In this document: positions 27,651 to 36,218 of the stretch, piece by piece
Layout: the number at the start of each line of letters is the position of its first letter
Numbering within the stretch: the first letter of the stretch is position 1
Assembly (NCBI RefSeq): GCF_009733535.1
Contig: NZ_SMMI01000017.1
Location: forward strand, 1-64,000
DNA: 64,000 nucleotides
Direction: 5' to 3'
Source of the DNA: Sphingobacterium endophyticum
Lineage (GTDB): Bacteria > Bacteroidota > Bacteroidia > Sphingobacteriales > Sphingobacteriaceae
Translations under genes and position numbers: made by a program
Notes under the pieces: generated by a model
Database searches by the model: none
The model's input: the letters and a program-made list of their open reading frames with translations, nothing else
What the model was told of the DNA's origin: nothing

Positions 27651-28825
27651 TTAGTGTAGCGGAAGCAAATAATATAATCGCACAAAATATTCCCCCAAGA
27701 AAAAACCAAATTCTTCCCTTAAAAGAAGCATCTGGATATACAACTGCTGAAGATATTTACTCAAAATATGATATTCCGAATTTTTCGCAATCTTCGATGG
27801 ATGGCTATGCGATTCGTTTTGAAGATAAAGATTTAAAACTAAAAATCGTTGGGGAAATGTCGGCAGGAACTACAGAGCAGTTTCACCTTAAAAATGGAAC
27901 CGCTTGTCGAATTTTTACAGGAGCACCGCTACCAATTGGCGCAAACACCGTCATAATGCAGGAAAAAGTTACGATTGAAGACAAAGAATATCTAATCATT
28001 CAAGATAATGACCTTGAAAAAGGCACAAATGTAAGAGATGCGGGAAGCGATGCAAAAAAAAACAGCATTGCAATCAGTAAAGACAGCTATCTTTCTGCCG
28101 CTGCAATCGGGTATTTGGCAGGAATCGGATGTTCAGAAGTCAATGTTTACTCGCCGCCTTCTGTTTCATTAATTTTAACGGGTAACGAGTTGATAAAGCC
28201 GGGCAATAATCTAGATTTTGGGCAGGTTTTCGAATCCAATTCCTATCAGTTGGAAAGCGTTTTAAAACAATGCGGAATTAATACCATTAAAAGCTTTTGG
28301 GTTCAAGATAATCCTTTGGAGGTTGAAGATACTTTGGATATGGCACTTTCAAAGACAGACATTGTAATTTTGGTTGGCGGCGTAAGTGTTGGCGATTATG
28401 ATTTTGTGATTGATACTACAGAAAAATGTGGGGTTGAAAAGCAATTTCATAAAATAAAGCAAAAACCTGGTAAACCATTCTACTTTGGAACTAAAGAAGA
28501 AAAACTGATATTTGGATTACCGGGAAATCCTTCCTCGGCGCTGACTTGTTTTTATTTATACATTGCTCCGTTGTTTTCAACATTGATGAAACGACCAGCA
28601 ATAACTTCAAACACAAATGCAGTTACAACCTCCAAATATCAAAAGAAAACCGGTCTCACTCATTTTCTAAAATCTACATTTATTGATGGAAAAGTAACAC
28701 CGCTTCACGCGCAGGAATCGTACCGACTTCAATCTTTTGCAGAAGCCAATTGTTTGATGATTCTGCCCGAAAATTCAGAAGGTTGTGAGAAAGATGAGGT
28801 GGTTGAACTTATCTTATTAAAATAG
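27647..28825 (+). CDS. moeA: Molybdopterin molybdenumtransferase MoeA
   Basis: A 392-aa protein that inserts molybdate into adenylylated molybdopterin. The start overlaps the mocA stop. Motifs: SQSSMDGYAIRF near residue 45, FTGAPLPIGANTVIMQE near 90, GGVSVGDYDFV near 243, and FGLPGNPSSALTCFYLY near 285, in the order typical of MoeA. Length is normal for MoeA (about 400). Confidence 0.93.
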   Translation: MISVAEANNIIAQNIPPRKNQILPLKEASGYTTAEDIYSKYDIPNFSQSSMDGYAIRFEDKDLKLKIVGEMSAGTTEQFHLKNGTACRIFTGAPLPIGANTVIMQEKVTIEDKEYLIIQDNDLEKGTNVRDAGSDAKKNSIAISKDSYLSAAAIGYLAGIGCSEVNVYSPPSVSLILTGNELIKPGNNLDFGQVFESNSYQLESVLKQCGINTIKSFWVQDNPLEVEDTLDMALSKTDIVILVGGVSVGDYDFVIDTTEKCGVEKQFHKIKQKPGKPFYFGTKEEKLIFGLPGNPSSALTCFYLYIAPLFSTLMKRPAITSNTNAVTTSKYQKKTGLTHFLKSTFIDGKVTPLHAQESYRLQSFAEANCLMILPENSEGCEKDEVVELILLK

Positions 28826-28835
28826 AAATCCTCTA

Positions 28836-29570
28836 ATGAATGTAGAATTTTTTTACCTTATTTTATTCATTATCGCTGCTTTGTATGCGGCAGTCGGACA
28901 CGGTGGAGCAAGCGGTTATCTTGCTTTGATGTCATTGTACGGCGTAGCTCCACAGGAGATGAAACCGACAGCACTTGTCCTCAATTTATTCGTATCACTC
29001 ATCGCTTTTATACAATATTACAGAGGTGGACATTTCAAACTTCAGACTTTCATTCCTATTGCGCTCGCGTCTATCCCTTTGGCTTTTGTAGGTGGAATGA
29101 TTCATATCGACGATAATTTGTACAAACGTATTTTAGGTATTTTGTTACTTTTCCCTGTGATTCGGTTTTTCTTCTTTAAAAGTCCAGACGACAGCGAATT
29201 GAAAGAGCCTCAAATATATATATCATTGTTTTTCGGTGCAGTAATTGGTTTATTATCAGGAATGATAGGAATTGGTGGTGGTATCTTACTTTCTCCTATT
29301 CTTGTTTTATTGAAATGGACCAACCAAAAACAGACGGCGACCATTAGTGCCGCCTTTATTTTCGTAAATTCTGTGGCAGCTTTAGGTGGAATGTTTACTA
29401 AAGAAATTGCTTTTACCAGCGATATGTGGCTGTATATTATCTGCGCATTTGCTGGTGGATTGGTTGGTGCATATCTAGCTTCAAAAAAACTGAATCAATA
29501 CGGACTAAAATATATATTAGCTGTCGTACTTTTGATGGCTTCCTATAAATTAATATCAAGCGCTATTTAA
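28836..29570 (+). CDS. TauE/SafE-family sulfite/anion exporter-like membrane protein
   Basis: A 244-aa protein with about seven or eight membrane helices and the duplicated TauE/SafE pattern: AVGHGGASGYLALMSLYG near residue 19 and GMIGIGGGILLSPILVLL near 145. Family members transport sulfur compounds or other anions. Inside a Moco operon it could export sulfite or import/export an organosulfur or oxyanion. Role in molybdate supply is conceivable but unproven; no ModABC transporter is encoded in the window. Confidence 0.75.
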   Translation: MNVEFFYLILFIIAALYAAVGHGGASGYLALMSLYGVAPQEMKPTALVLNLFVSLIAFIQYYRGGHFKLQTFIPIALASIPLAFVGGMIHIDDNLYKRILGILLLFPVIRFFFFKSPDDSELKEPQIYISLFFGAVIGLLSGMIGIGGGILLSPILVLLKWTNQKQTATISAAFIFVNSVAALGGMFTKEIAFTSDMWLYIICAFAGGLVGAYLASKKLNQYGLKYILAVVLLMASYKLISSAI

Positions 29571-29571
29571 A

Positions 29572-29817
29572 ATGAAACATTTACTTTTATTACTTGCTTT
29601 CTTCTTCATAACACTAACATTTGCACATTCGAAAAGCATTGAAATCATGACATTAGACAATGAGAAAAAAGTAGTCACGTCTGCGGATTTAGAAAATTAT
29701 CAGAAACACACAATTTATAATATTCAGATTACCAGTCATTTGAAAGAATACCGTTTAGCTATCAAGAATGTGAAGGGGAAGGCGGTATGTAAAATTCCTA
29801 AAAACGATACAGCTTAA
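29572..29817 (+). CDS. Small secreted protein in the Moco operon, unknown function
   Basis: An 81-aa protein with an N-terminal signal peptide (LLLLLAFFFITLTFAHS, residues 3-19) and a 60-residue polar body (KSIEIMTLDNEKKVVTSADL...) with one cysteine. It starts one base after the exporter stop and 12 bases before moaD, so it is cotranscribed. I do not recognise the family. Its genomic position suggests an accessory, perhaps periplasmic, role with the transporter. Confidence 0.55.
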   Translation: MKHLLLLLAFFFITLTFAHSKSIEIMTLDNEKKVVTSADLENYQKHTIYNIQITSHLKEYRLAIKNVKGKAVCKIPKNDTA

Positions 29818-29829
29818 AAAAATAGATTA

Positions 29830-30060
29830 ATGGCAACGATTAAAATAATCAGCTTTGGCAGATTGAAAGAAATTTTGGGCTCAGATTTTGAATTTGATGC
29901 AGAAAATACCAATGAATTATTGAATCAACTCAATGAAAAATTCACTCAATTAAAAGATTTAAAATTGAGAATTGCAGTTAATCAAAAAATTATTCTAGAA
30001 AATACAGAATTAAAAAACAGTGATGTGGTAGCCTTGATGCCACCTTATTCCGGCGGATAA
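29830..30060 (+). CDS. moaD: MoaD, molybdopterin synthase sulfur carrier subunit
   Basis: A 76-aa ubiquitin-like protein. It ends P-P-Y-S-G-G, the activated C-terminal double glycine that MoeB adenylates and that carries the thiocarboxylate for molybdopterin synthase. Followed three bases later by its activating enzyme. Sequence begins MATIKIISFGRLKEIL, typical for MoaD. Confidence 0.92.
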   Translation: MATIKIISFGRLKEILGSDFEFDAENTNELLNQLNEKFTQLKDLKLRIAVNQKIILENTELKNSDVVALMPPYSGG

Positions 30061-30062
30061 AT

Positions 30063-31166
30063 ATGTTGAATTTAAAACGATACGACAGGCAAATTAAATT
30101 GCAAAACTTTGGCATCAAAGCTCAGGAAAAACTTGCATCTGCAAAGATTCTTGTAGTTGGAGCCGGAGGTTTGGGCTGTCCTGTTCTTCAATATCTGACC
30201 GCAGTCGGCGTTGGAAATATTGGTATTATAGATGACGATAAAGTTTCGCTCAGCAATTTGCACCGACAGATTCTTTATACTTCAAATGACATAGGAAAAC
30301 TAAAGACTGAAACCGCATTTAAAAGACTTAGTGCAATGAATCCGGAAGTAAAAATCAATATTATTTCTGAAAGAATAACAACTAAAAATGCTGTGGAAAT
30401 TGTCTCGGATTATAATTTTATAATAGATTGTACAGACAATTTCCCAACCCGTTATTTGCTCGATGATGTTTGTCGGATTTTAGAAAAGCCTTTGATTTTC
30501 GGTGCAATTTATCAATATGAAGGTCAAATTGCTATTTTCAATTTTTTAAATCAAGAAGGATTTACCACAAATTACAGAAATCTTTTCCCTGAACCTCCAA
30601 AACCTGGAGAAGTACCAGATTGCAATGATGCAGGTGTTTTGGGCGTTTTACCCGGAATTATCGGAACATTGCAGGCTACGGAAGTCATTAAATTAATTAC
30701 AGGTATTGGAGAGCCATTAATCAACAAATTAATGACCATCAATGTTTTGGATTATCAGACTGCTATTTTTGAAATTCCTAAAGATGTAAATTTGAATTTT
30801 CCTCAAAACATACAAGAATTTGAAAAAATGAATTACGAACTTCATTGCGGAATTGAACATAATGACATTAAAAATATTTCACCGTCCGAATTTAATAAAA
30901 TTGCAAAGCTTCCAGATACGGTTATCATTGATGTTCGAGACAAGAGTGAGTATCCTAAACTTGAAATTCCCTATTTACCAATACCCTTATCTGAATTAAA
31001 GGCAAACATTAATCAAATTAATAATCGAAATATCATTGTCGTTTGTCAGTCTGGTAAGAGAAGTATTGTTGGAGGACACCTTTTATATCAACTTTTAGGA
31101 AAGGAACACAAAATCAGCCATTTGGAAGGCGGTATTAATCATTTAATTAAAGAGATCAATGAGTAA
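30063..31166 (+). CDS. moeB: MoeB-like MoaD-activating enzyme with C-terminal rhodanese domain
   Basis: A 367-aa HesA/MoeB/ThiF adenylyltransferase. The nucleotide-binding loop VVGAGGLGCPVLQYL is near residue 31, the IDDDKVSLSNLHRQILY segment near 58, and NDAGVLGVLPGIIGTLQATE near 190. A C-terminal rhodanese domain (TVIIDVRDKSEYP, then VVCQSGKRS with the active-site Cys) could hand sulfur directly to MoaD. The paired zinc CxxC motifs of E. coli MoeB are not evident, as in many MoeB/rhodanese fusions. Overlaps moaE by eight bases. Confidence 0.9.
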   Translation: MLNLKRYDRQIKLQNFGIKAQEKLASAKILVVGAGGLGCPVLQYLTAVGVGNIGIIDDDKVSLSNLHRQILYTSNDIGKLKTETAFKRLSAMNPEVKINIISERITTKNAVEIVSDYNFIIDCTDNFPTRYLLDDVCRILEKPLIFGAIYQYEGQIAIFNFLNQEGFTTNYRNLFPEPPKPGEVPDCNDAGVLGVLPGIIGTLQATEVIKLITGIGEPLINKLMTINVLDYQTAIFEIPKDVNLNFPQNIQEFEKMNYELHCGIEHNDIKNISPSEFNKIAKLPDTVIIDVRDKSEYPKLEIPYLPIPLSELKANINQINNRNIIVVCQSGKRSIVGGHLLYQLLGKEHKISHLEGGINHLIKEINE

Positions 31167-31596
31167 AATCAAAAATATATTTCAAAATAGTCCTATTTCG
31201 CCTTTGTTTATTGCAGAAAGCATTACAAAACATTCGACGAAGACGGAAATCGGAGCACATCACATTTTCTTAGGGCAAATTCGGGCAGATAAAGTTGAAA
31301 ATAAAACGGTAAAAGCGATAGAATATACCTCATTTGAAGATTTGGCTTTAACCCAAATGACCGCCATCAGAGAAGAGATTTTTGCGAAATATGATATTAC
31401 TTGTATGCACATTTATCACAGCCTAGGTGTTGTAAATAGAGGAGAAATTTGCCTTTTTGTCTTCACTTCATCAAAGCACAGAAAAGAAGCAACTTTGGCC
31501 TGTAACGAAGTGGTAGAGCGCATTAAAAACGAACTTCCAATATGGGGTAAAGAGATTTTTGAGGACGAAACTCATCAATGGAAAATAAACCAATAA
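31159..31596 (+). CDS. moaE: MoaE, molybdopterin synthase catalytic subunit
   Basis: A 145-aa protein. Motifs of MoaE: GAHHIFLGQIRAD near residue 33, KAIEYTSFEDLA near 50, and HRKEATLACNEVVERIKNELPIWGKE near 108, containing the lysines that hold precursor Z and MoaD. It makes molybdopterin from cyclic pyranopterin monophosphate with thiocarboxylated MoaD. The next gene starts four bases later. Confidence 0.93.
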   Translation: MSKIKNIFQNSPISPLFIAESITKHSTKTEIGAHHIFLGQIRADKVENKTVKAIEYTSFEDLALTQMTAIREEIFAKYDITCMHIYHSLGVVNRGEICLFVFTSSKHRKEATLACNEVVERIKNELPIWGKEIFEDETHQWKINQ

Positions 31597-31599
31597 GCA

Positions 31600-32508
31600 A
31601 TGGTAGATATTACTTTTAAAACTTTTACACTCCGAAAAGCGATTGCTTCGGCAACCATCAAAGCTTCAAATCTTGCCACAATAGAAACTGTAAAAAACGG
31701 AACCGTTCCGAAGGGCAATGTTCTAGAATTTGCAAGAGCTTCCGCTTTATTGGCGATAAAAAAAACCAGCGACGTTATTCCCGATTGCCATCCTTTGCCT
31801 GTTGAATATGCTTCGATTAGCTATGAATTAAATAATTTGAATATCAATATCACTGTTGAAGTTCATACCATTTATAAAACTGGCGTTGAGGTTGAAGCCA
31901 TGCATGGCGCATCGGTTGCGGCTTTGGTAATTTATGATATGCTGAAACCAATCGATAAAAAAATTGAAATAGCCAACATCAAACTATTGGAAAAACAAGG
32001 CGGAAAAAACAGTCAGAAAAAAATAGAGACCGAAAATTTAATGGCTGCGGTAGTTGTTTGCAGTGATTCTGTTTCCCAAGGAATAAAAAATGATATTTCA
32101 GGAAAATTATTGGTTGAAGCACTTAAAAATCAAGGTATTACTGAAATTGATTATTCGATAGTTCCAGATGATATCGCTGCGATTCGTCAACTGATTGAAT
32201 TTTATAAAAATAAAGGTTGTGACCTGCTTTTATTTACAGGCGGAACAGGTTTGTCGCAACGCGATGTAACGCCTGAAGCCGTACTACCATTCATTACCAA
32301 AGAAATTCCAGGAATTATGGAAACGGCGAGGAATTATGGACAGGACCGAGTGAAAACTTCAATGCTTTCCCGCGGAATTGCAGGTTTTTCTGATGATACG
32401 CTGATCTTGACCTTACCGGGTTCTTCTGGAGCTGTGAAAGAGTACGTTAAAGCTTTGTTTCCACAGGTTTTGCACGTATTTTCGGTAAAAAAAGGAGACG
32501 GACATTAA
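31600..32508 (+). CDS. moaCB: Bifunctional MoaC-MoaB fusion
   Basis: A 302-aa fusion. Residues 1-140 are MoaC-like (VIPDCHPLPVEY, then KTGVEVEAMHGASVAALVIYDMLKPIDK), giving cyclic pyranopterin monophosphate synthase. Residues 150-302 are MoaB/MogA-like (MAAVVVCSDSVSQG, LLFTGGTGLSQRDVTPEAV, MLSRGIAG, LPGSSGAVKE), giving molybdopterin adenylyltransferase. MoaCB fusions are known in Bacteroidota. It closes the plus-strand operon and is convergent with the cysteine desulfurase, whose stop is one base away. Confidence 0.9.
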   Translation: MVDITFKTFTLRKAIASATIKASNLATIETVKNGTVPKGNVLEFARASALLAIKKTSDVIPDCHPLPVEYASISYELNNLNINITVEVHTIYKTGVEVEAMHGASVAALVIYDMLKPIDKKIEIANIKLLEKQGGKNSQKKIETENLMAAVVVCSDSVSQGIKNDISGKLLVEALKNQGITEIDYSIVPDDIAAIRQLIEFYKNKGCDLLLFTGGTGLSQRDVTPEAVLPFITKEIPGIMETARNYGQDRVKTSMLSRGIAGFSDDTLILTLPGSSGAVKEYVKALFPQVLHVFSVKKGDGH

Positions 32509-33651
32509 TTAACTAATTCGTAATTGAAACACAATTTTTTGTATTTTTTCTACTACCATTTCGATTTCTGATTGGGTAGTAAATTTTCCTAAACTAAATC
32601 GTAACGAAGAAATCGCATCTAAGTCATTCATACCCATTGATTTAAGAACGTGAGATGGTTTGGAAGTTGTGGCGTTGCACGCAGAACCGTTTGATACACA
32701 AATATTTCCGAGAGACAATATGATATGCTCAGAATTGACATCGGAAAAACAAATATTGGTTGTGTTGAAAATTCTATTTTCTGTACTGCCATTGACTTGA
32801 ACATCTGGGATTTTTAATAATGAATTTTCCAGCTTATCTCTCAATTCTTTAACTTTTTGTGCGGAATTCTGCATTTCTCTGAGAGCAATTTTTGCTGCTT
32901 TTCCCATTCCGATAATTCCCGGAACATTCATTGTCCCGCTTCTCAAATTGAATTGCTGTCCACCGCCATGAATTTGGGAACTCATACTTTTTTTAATTTT
33001 TGAAGATATATACAACGCGCCAATTCCCTTTGGGCCGTAAAATTTGTGAGCCGAAAAAGCCATCATATCAACACCAAGAACTTTAATATCCACGGGAATT
33101 TTTCCAACGGCTTGCGTAGCATCACAAAAAACAAAGCAATCTTTGTGATGAGCAATTTCTGCAATCTCTTTTATGGGCTGAATTACGCCAGTTTCGTTAT
33201 TGACAAGCATTACACATACCATCAAGGTTTTAGTGTTGATTTCATTTTTCAATTCTTCTAGATTGATTAATCCATCTTTTGCAACATTAAGATAAGTGAC
33301 AAAAAATCCTTGCTGTTCCAAATAAAAACAAGTATCTAAAACTGCTTTGTGTTCAGTTTTTACGGTAATGATGTGATTTTTGCCATTCGTTTTTTCAATG
33401 CCTTTTAAAGCTAAATTAACGGCTTCCGTTGCTCCAGACGTGTAGATAATTTCTTTCGGATTTGCAGAAATAAGTTCAGCGATTTGTTCTTCGGCTTCTT
33501 CAATCGCCTCTTTTACGGTAAGTCCGAAAAGGTGTGAACTCCCAGAATTAGCATATAAATCATTAAAATAAGGTAACATCGCATCAACAACTCTTTGTTC
33601 AACAGGCGTTGTGGCATTGTAATCCAGATAAATAAAATCATTTTTTACCAT
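32509..33651 (-). CDS. Cysteine desulfurase (NifS/IscS type)
   Basis: A 380-aa PLP enzyme. Start MVKNDFIYLDYNATTPVEQ; the PLP lysine is in SAHKFYGPKG near residue 202, and the sulfur-carrying cysteine lies in NGSACNATTSKPSHVL near 322. It would deliver sulfur to the MoeB rhodanese domain/MoaD and perhaps to XdhC for the terminal sulfido ligand. It is transcribed towards the Moco operon from its own promoter at the right side. Dedicated rather than housekeeping role is inferred from location on the ICE. Confidence 0.88.
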   Translation of the reverse strand: MVKNDFIYLDYNATTPVEQRVVDAMLPYFNDLYANSGSSHLFGLTVKEAIEEAEEQIAELISANPKEIIYTSGATEAVNLALKGIEKTNGKNHIITVKTEHKAVLDTCFYLEQQGFFVTYLNVAKDGLINLEELKNEINTKTLMVCVMLVNNETGVIQPIKEIAEIAHHKDCFVFCDATQAVGKIPVDIKVLGVDMMAFSAHKFYGPKGIGALYISSKIKKSMSSQIHGGGQQFNLRSGTMNVPGIIGMGKAAKIALREMQNSAQKVKELRDKLENSLLKIPDVQVNGSTENRIFNTTNICFSDVNSEHIILSLGNICVSNGSACNATTSKPSHVLKSMGMNDLDAISSLRFSLGKFTTQSEIEMVVEKIQKIVFQLRIS

Positions 33652-34050
33652 AGCATGAAAGATAATAAAAAAATTTATTACAGTTTCGATATAAAGGAAA
33701 TCTTTTCTTGTGTTGTTTGACTTGATATTTTAAAGCTAATTATGAAGCATAAAGCCATTAGGAAGGATTTCTTTTTTTGAAGTAGAATTTTGAGTTAGCC
33801 TTTGAAATCATTGGAATTTTTATTGCGCTTAGCCGTCTTTGGGAAATCTCATCTCAAGACTAAAATGTACACAAAGATTATTTTGTATATTCTTCTGCCG
33901 AAATGGTTTTTCCTCAAATCACAAAATAAATCCCTTCCATATTACTGTTCCAATGCCAAACACTGCCTTTGAATGCCAATAGGTACAACATTTCCCAACC
34001 TTGTAATAAGCCTTTATAAATTCGACTTCCACAGAAAAATTGAGCAGATT
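33652..34050. other. Divergent intergenic region with a repeated TGCCTTTGAA-GCCAA motif
   Basis: About 400 bases without a credible gene, between the desulfurase (minus) and an HTH gene (plus). It marks the right junction of cargo 2 with the ICE backbone. Positions 33963-33979 (CTGCCTTTGAATGCCAA) repeat with one mismatch the sequence at 3568-3584, and ATGCCAAACACTGCC is just before it, echoed near 5338 inside traD. Confidence 0.4.
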
Positions 34051-34362
34051 ATGGAAGTTATCGCAATACAAAAATCCGTACTGGACGGAATGCAGAATGA
34101 GCTTAGGGAACTTTTGGAAATGACCGAAAATGCCATACGAAGATATACACCGATATTCAAAGAAGAAAAGTGGCTCGATAACCAAGAAGTGTGTTTGATG
34201 ATAAACATCACCAAACGGACTTTGCAGACCTACAAGGACAAAGGCTTACTTCCTTATTCCAAAATGAACCGTAAGAATTATTACAAACGCTCGGACGTAC
34301 AGGCTTTACTCGAAGCTGGACAGCCGTACAATAGCAATGACAATGGATTTACTGACGAATGA
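34051..34362 (+). CDS. Helix-turn-helix (MerR/excisionase-like) protein
   Basis: A 103-aa protein. The start MEVIAIQKSVLDGM at 34051 is preferred; the open frame upstream to 33973 has no coding character. A coiled N-terminus is followed by a winged helix-turn-helix (WLDNQEVCLMINITKRTLQT, YKDKGLLPYSKM, YYKRSDVQALLEAG), the pattern of small MerR/Xis-like proteins that accompany Bacteroidetes ICE regulation or excision. Overlaps the following similar gene by 26 bases; probably paralogous. Confidence 0.75.
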   Translation: MEVIAIQKSVLDGMQNELRELLEMTENAIRRYTPIFKEEKWLDNQEVCLMINITKRTLQTYKDKGLLPYSKMNRKNYYKRSDVQALLEAGQPYNSNDNGFTDE

Positions 34363-34642
34363 CAATGAAGAAGTAATCGAACAACAGCAAATGATAATGC
34401 AGTTGAGAAACCGTATCGAAAGTATATTGAAAAACTACCGTCCAGTAATGAACGGAGAAATTTACTTAGCGGGCGAAGATGTGTGCAAACTGCTCCATAT
34501 AAGCAAAAGGACTTTACAACAATACAGGGATGATAAAATCTTGCCATATATACAAATTGGCGGTAAGATTATTTACAAGGAAACGGATATTCTGACAATA
34601 CTGGAGCACAATTATATATCCAATAGCAAACATTGTCTGTAA
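34337..34642 (+). CDS. Second helix-turn-helix (excisionase-like) protein
   Basis: A 101-aa paralogue of the preceding protein: a coiled N-terminus (EEVIEQQQMIMQLRNRIESI), then IYLAGEDVCKLLHISKRTLQ, YRDDKILPYIQI and IIYKETDILTIL. The start at 34337 overlaps the upstream gene; ATG at 34343 is an alternative. Tandem pairs like this are common near the regulatory end of Bacteroidetes conjugative transposons. Likely roles are excision or control of the element. Inference from family and place. Confidence 0.75.
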   Translation: MTMDLLTNDNEEVIEQQQMIMQLRNRIESILKNYRPVMNGEIYLAGEDVCKLLHISKRTLQQYRDDKILPYIQIGGKIIYKETDILTILEHNYISNSKHCL

Positions 34643-34781
34643 TAAATTTTGGGTGAGTATGGTTCTATCGAAATGGGTTTAGTATATTTGCTACGTAAAA
34701 TATAGAAAATACTTAAAGTGTTTTTGCTTTAGGTCTTGGTACTAAAAACTGGTAATTTTTGTAACCTAGAGTCAATAAGTA

Positions 34782-34810
34782 AGAACGCTCACGTTATGGC
34801 GTGGGCGTTC
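34782..34810 (+). other. Strong hairpin upstream of the receiver-like gene
   Basis: GAACGCTCACG and CGTGGGCGTTC form an 11-bp stem (one G-T pair) around TTATGG at about 34782-34809, in an otherwise gene-free 265 bases (34643-34908). No U-tract follows. CCTGC/GCAGG arms with a T8-containing loop follow at 34860-34883. It may be an RNA structure controlling the next gene or an attachment-type site. Confidence 0.4.
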
Positions 34811-34908
34811 GCTAATTCGGGGTAGGCGTACCAGTGCGTAGTATCGATGAGTGTAGTTGCCTGCGTCTTTTTTTTGTGCAGGGCTTCACTAATATTAAAA
34901 ATGGTATT

Positions 34909-35304
34909 ATGAACACTGTAAACTCCCTCCAAGAAATCAGCATTGCATTTATCAACGATAAAAGCCCGATTTTGGATTTAATCTGCAATGATCTCAAAAC
35001 TTCAGGATTTGAAATCACATTCCAATCCGAAACAATCGAAGATGGATTGTTTCAGTTAGCTACCTTGAAAAAACTTCCTAAAGTTTGTATCATCGACCTC
35101 GATTTTTATGATAAGAATATACTGTCGCAACTTTACAAATTGAAAACGGAATGTCCTACAGTAAAACTACTTTCCCATAGTGATATTGACAATGAGAAAG
35201 TAGGTAAAGCTCCTTTGGATATAGGTTTTTCAAGTTGTTTGTTGGTTGGTAGTGATGTTGATGATTTTAGAAGAGCCATTGACAAGACTGTAAATTGTAG
35301 CTAA
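34909..35304 (+). CDS. Receiver-domain-like protein without output domain
   Basis: A 131-aa protein starting MNTVNSLQEISIAFINDKSP at 34909 (upstream frame to 34834 lies in the hairpin region). The alternating beta/alpha layout of a CheY-like receiver is visible: SIAFINDKSPILDLI, then VCIIDLDFYD with aspartates where the phosphoacceptor would be (near residue 66), then TVKLLSHSD near 87 and FSSCLLVGSDVDDFRRAI. The acidic pocket at beta 1 is replaced by N-D. Probably a stand-alone or degenerate response regulator of the ICE. The partner kinase is not evident. Confidence 0.55.
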   Translation: MNTVNSLQEISIAFINDKSPILDLICNDLKTSGFEITFQSETIEDGLFQLATLKKLPKVCIIDLDFYDKNILSQLYKLKTECPTVKLLSHSDIDNEKVGKAPLDIGFSSCLLVGSDVDDFRRAIDKTVNCS

Positions 35305-35317
35305 GCTAATTTCATTT

Positions 35318-35933
35318 CTATTTTTCCGATAATCGGTCTATTTGAATTTTCGAATATGGTATATCTAAATCCAAATGACTTTTATAAGAGGGTAATAATC
35401 GATTAAACCTTTGTTTATCTTCAAATGATAAGTCTCCATGAATTTTGTCAAATGAATTTTCTTTTGCTTTATCTATTGTAAAATCTAATAACCTTTTTCC
35501 ATAACCAAAACCTTTTCTATACGATGTAAAATCACATATTTTTTAATTATTTCCAAAAGTTTGTAAGGCAACTTGACAGTCGAAATATGGATGCTCTCCG
35601 TTTTCTCCATATATTTTAATGTAATCAAAATACATTTTTCTTATCAAAAGCGATTATAAAAATTTCTTCTTGCTCTGTAAGCGATATTTCAAAGGTCTTA
35701 TTTTGGTTCTGATTGATAATATACTTAATTCTATTTATTCTTCTTTTTAACTCATTTATCTGAACTTTCTGTTGTTCACAAACTTTATGCAATTCGTCTT
35801 TGAATTCAAGAACTTTTTTCAATCGATTATTATAATAGCTGATTTCATTTTTTAAAATTAGCCTTGATAAGGGCTTTAAAATGAAGTGAACTAAAAGATG
35901 ATACGGAATTAAAATAATTTTGAAAATTTTCAT
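35318..35933 (-). pseudogene. GNAT-family N-acetyltransferase, broken
   Basis: The first frame (35625-35933) gives a hydrophobic then coiled-coil N-terminus (LKKVLEFKDELHKVCEQQKV) and begins the GNAT domain (EISLTEQEEIFIIAFDKKN). The next frame continues YFDYIKIYGENGEHPYFDC, meets an in-frame TAA at 35543-35545, then shows the acetyl-CoA loop SYRKGFGYGKRLLDFTI and ends at 35318. So one frameshift near 35630 and one nonsense codon break it. A remnant cargo gene between the receiver-like gene and the PRTRC block. Confidence 0.65.
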
Positions 35934-36159
35934 GAAGTATTGATTTTCTGTAATCGTAAAATTAAAAATTTTTCAAAACCAAGCGACGTTCTTTTGCTTC
36001 TTTTCTTTGGTCGCTGTGTGAAAAGAAAAGAAGTCAGCTAAAACAACAAAAGGGATACCGAATATCCCGTGTAATGATGCCGCAACCTGTTTTCTAAAAT
36101 GAAGAGAATGGATTGTGAGAATGGTGCATTTTAGTAAAGGGGTTGCACCAATTTTAAAT

Positions 36160-36202
36160 GCAAAAATGCATTTCCGACCGTAGCGAGGAATTGCATTTTT
36201 GC
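36160..36202. terminator. Long inverted repeat at the end of the PRTRC block
   Basis: Arms 36160-36175 (GCAAAAATGCATTTCC) and 36187-36202 pair over 16 bases with one mismatch around an 11-base loop. It lies 17 bases past the stop of the PRTRC ThiF gene on the minus strand and carries T5 in both directions, so it is a plausible bidirectional terminator. The flanking stretch 35934-36218 has no gene. Confidence 0.5.
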
Positions 36203-36218
36203 CCGCCGATTTTGGCTT

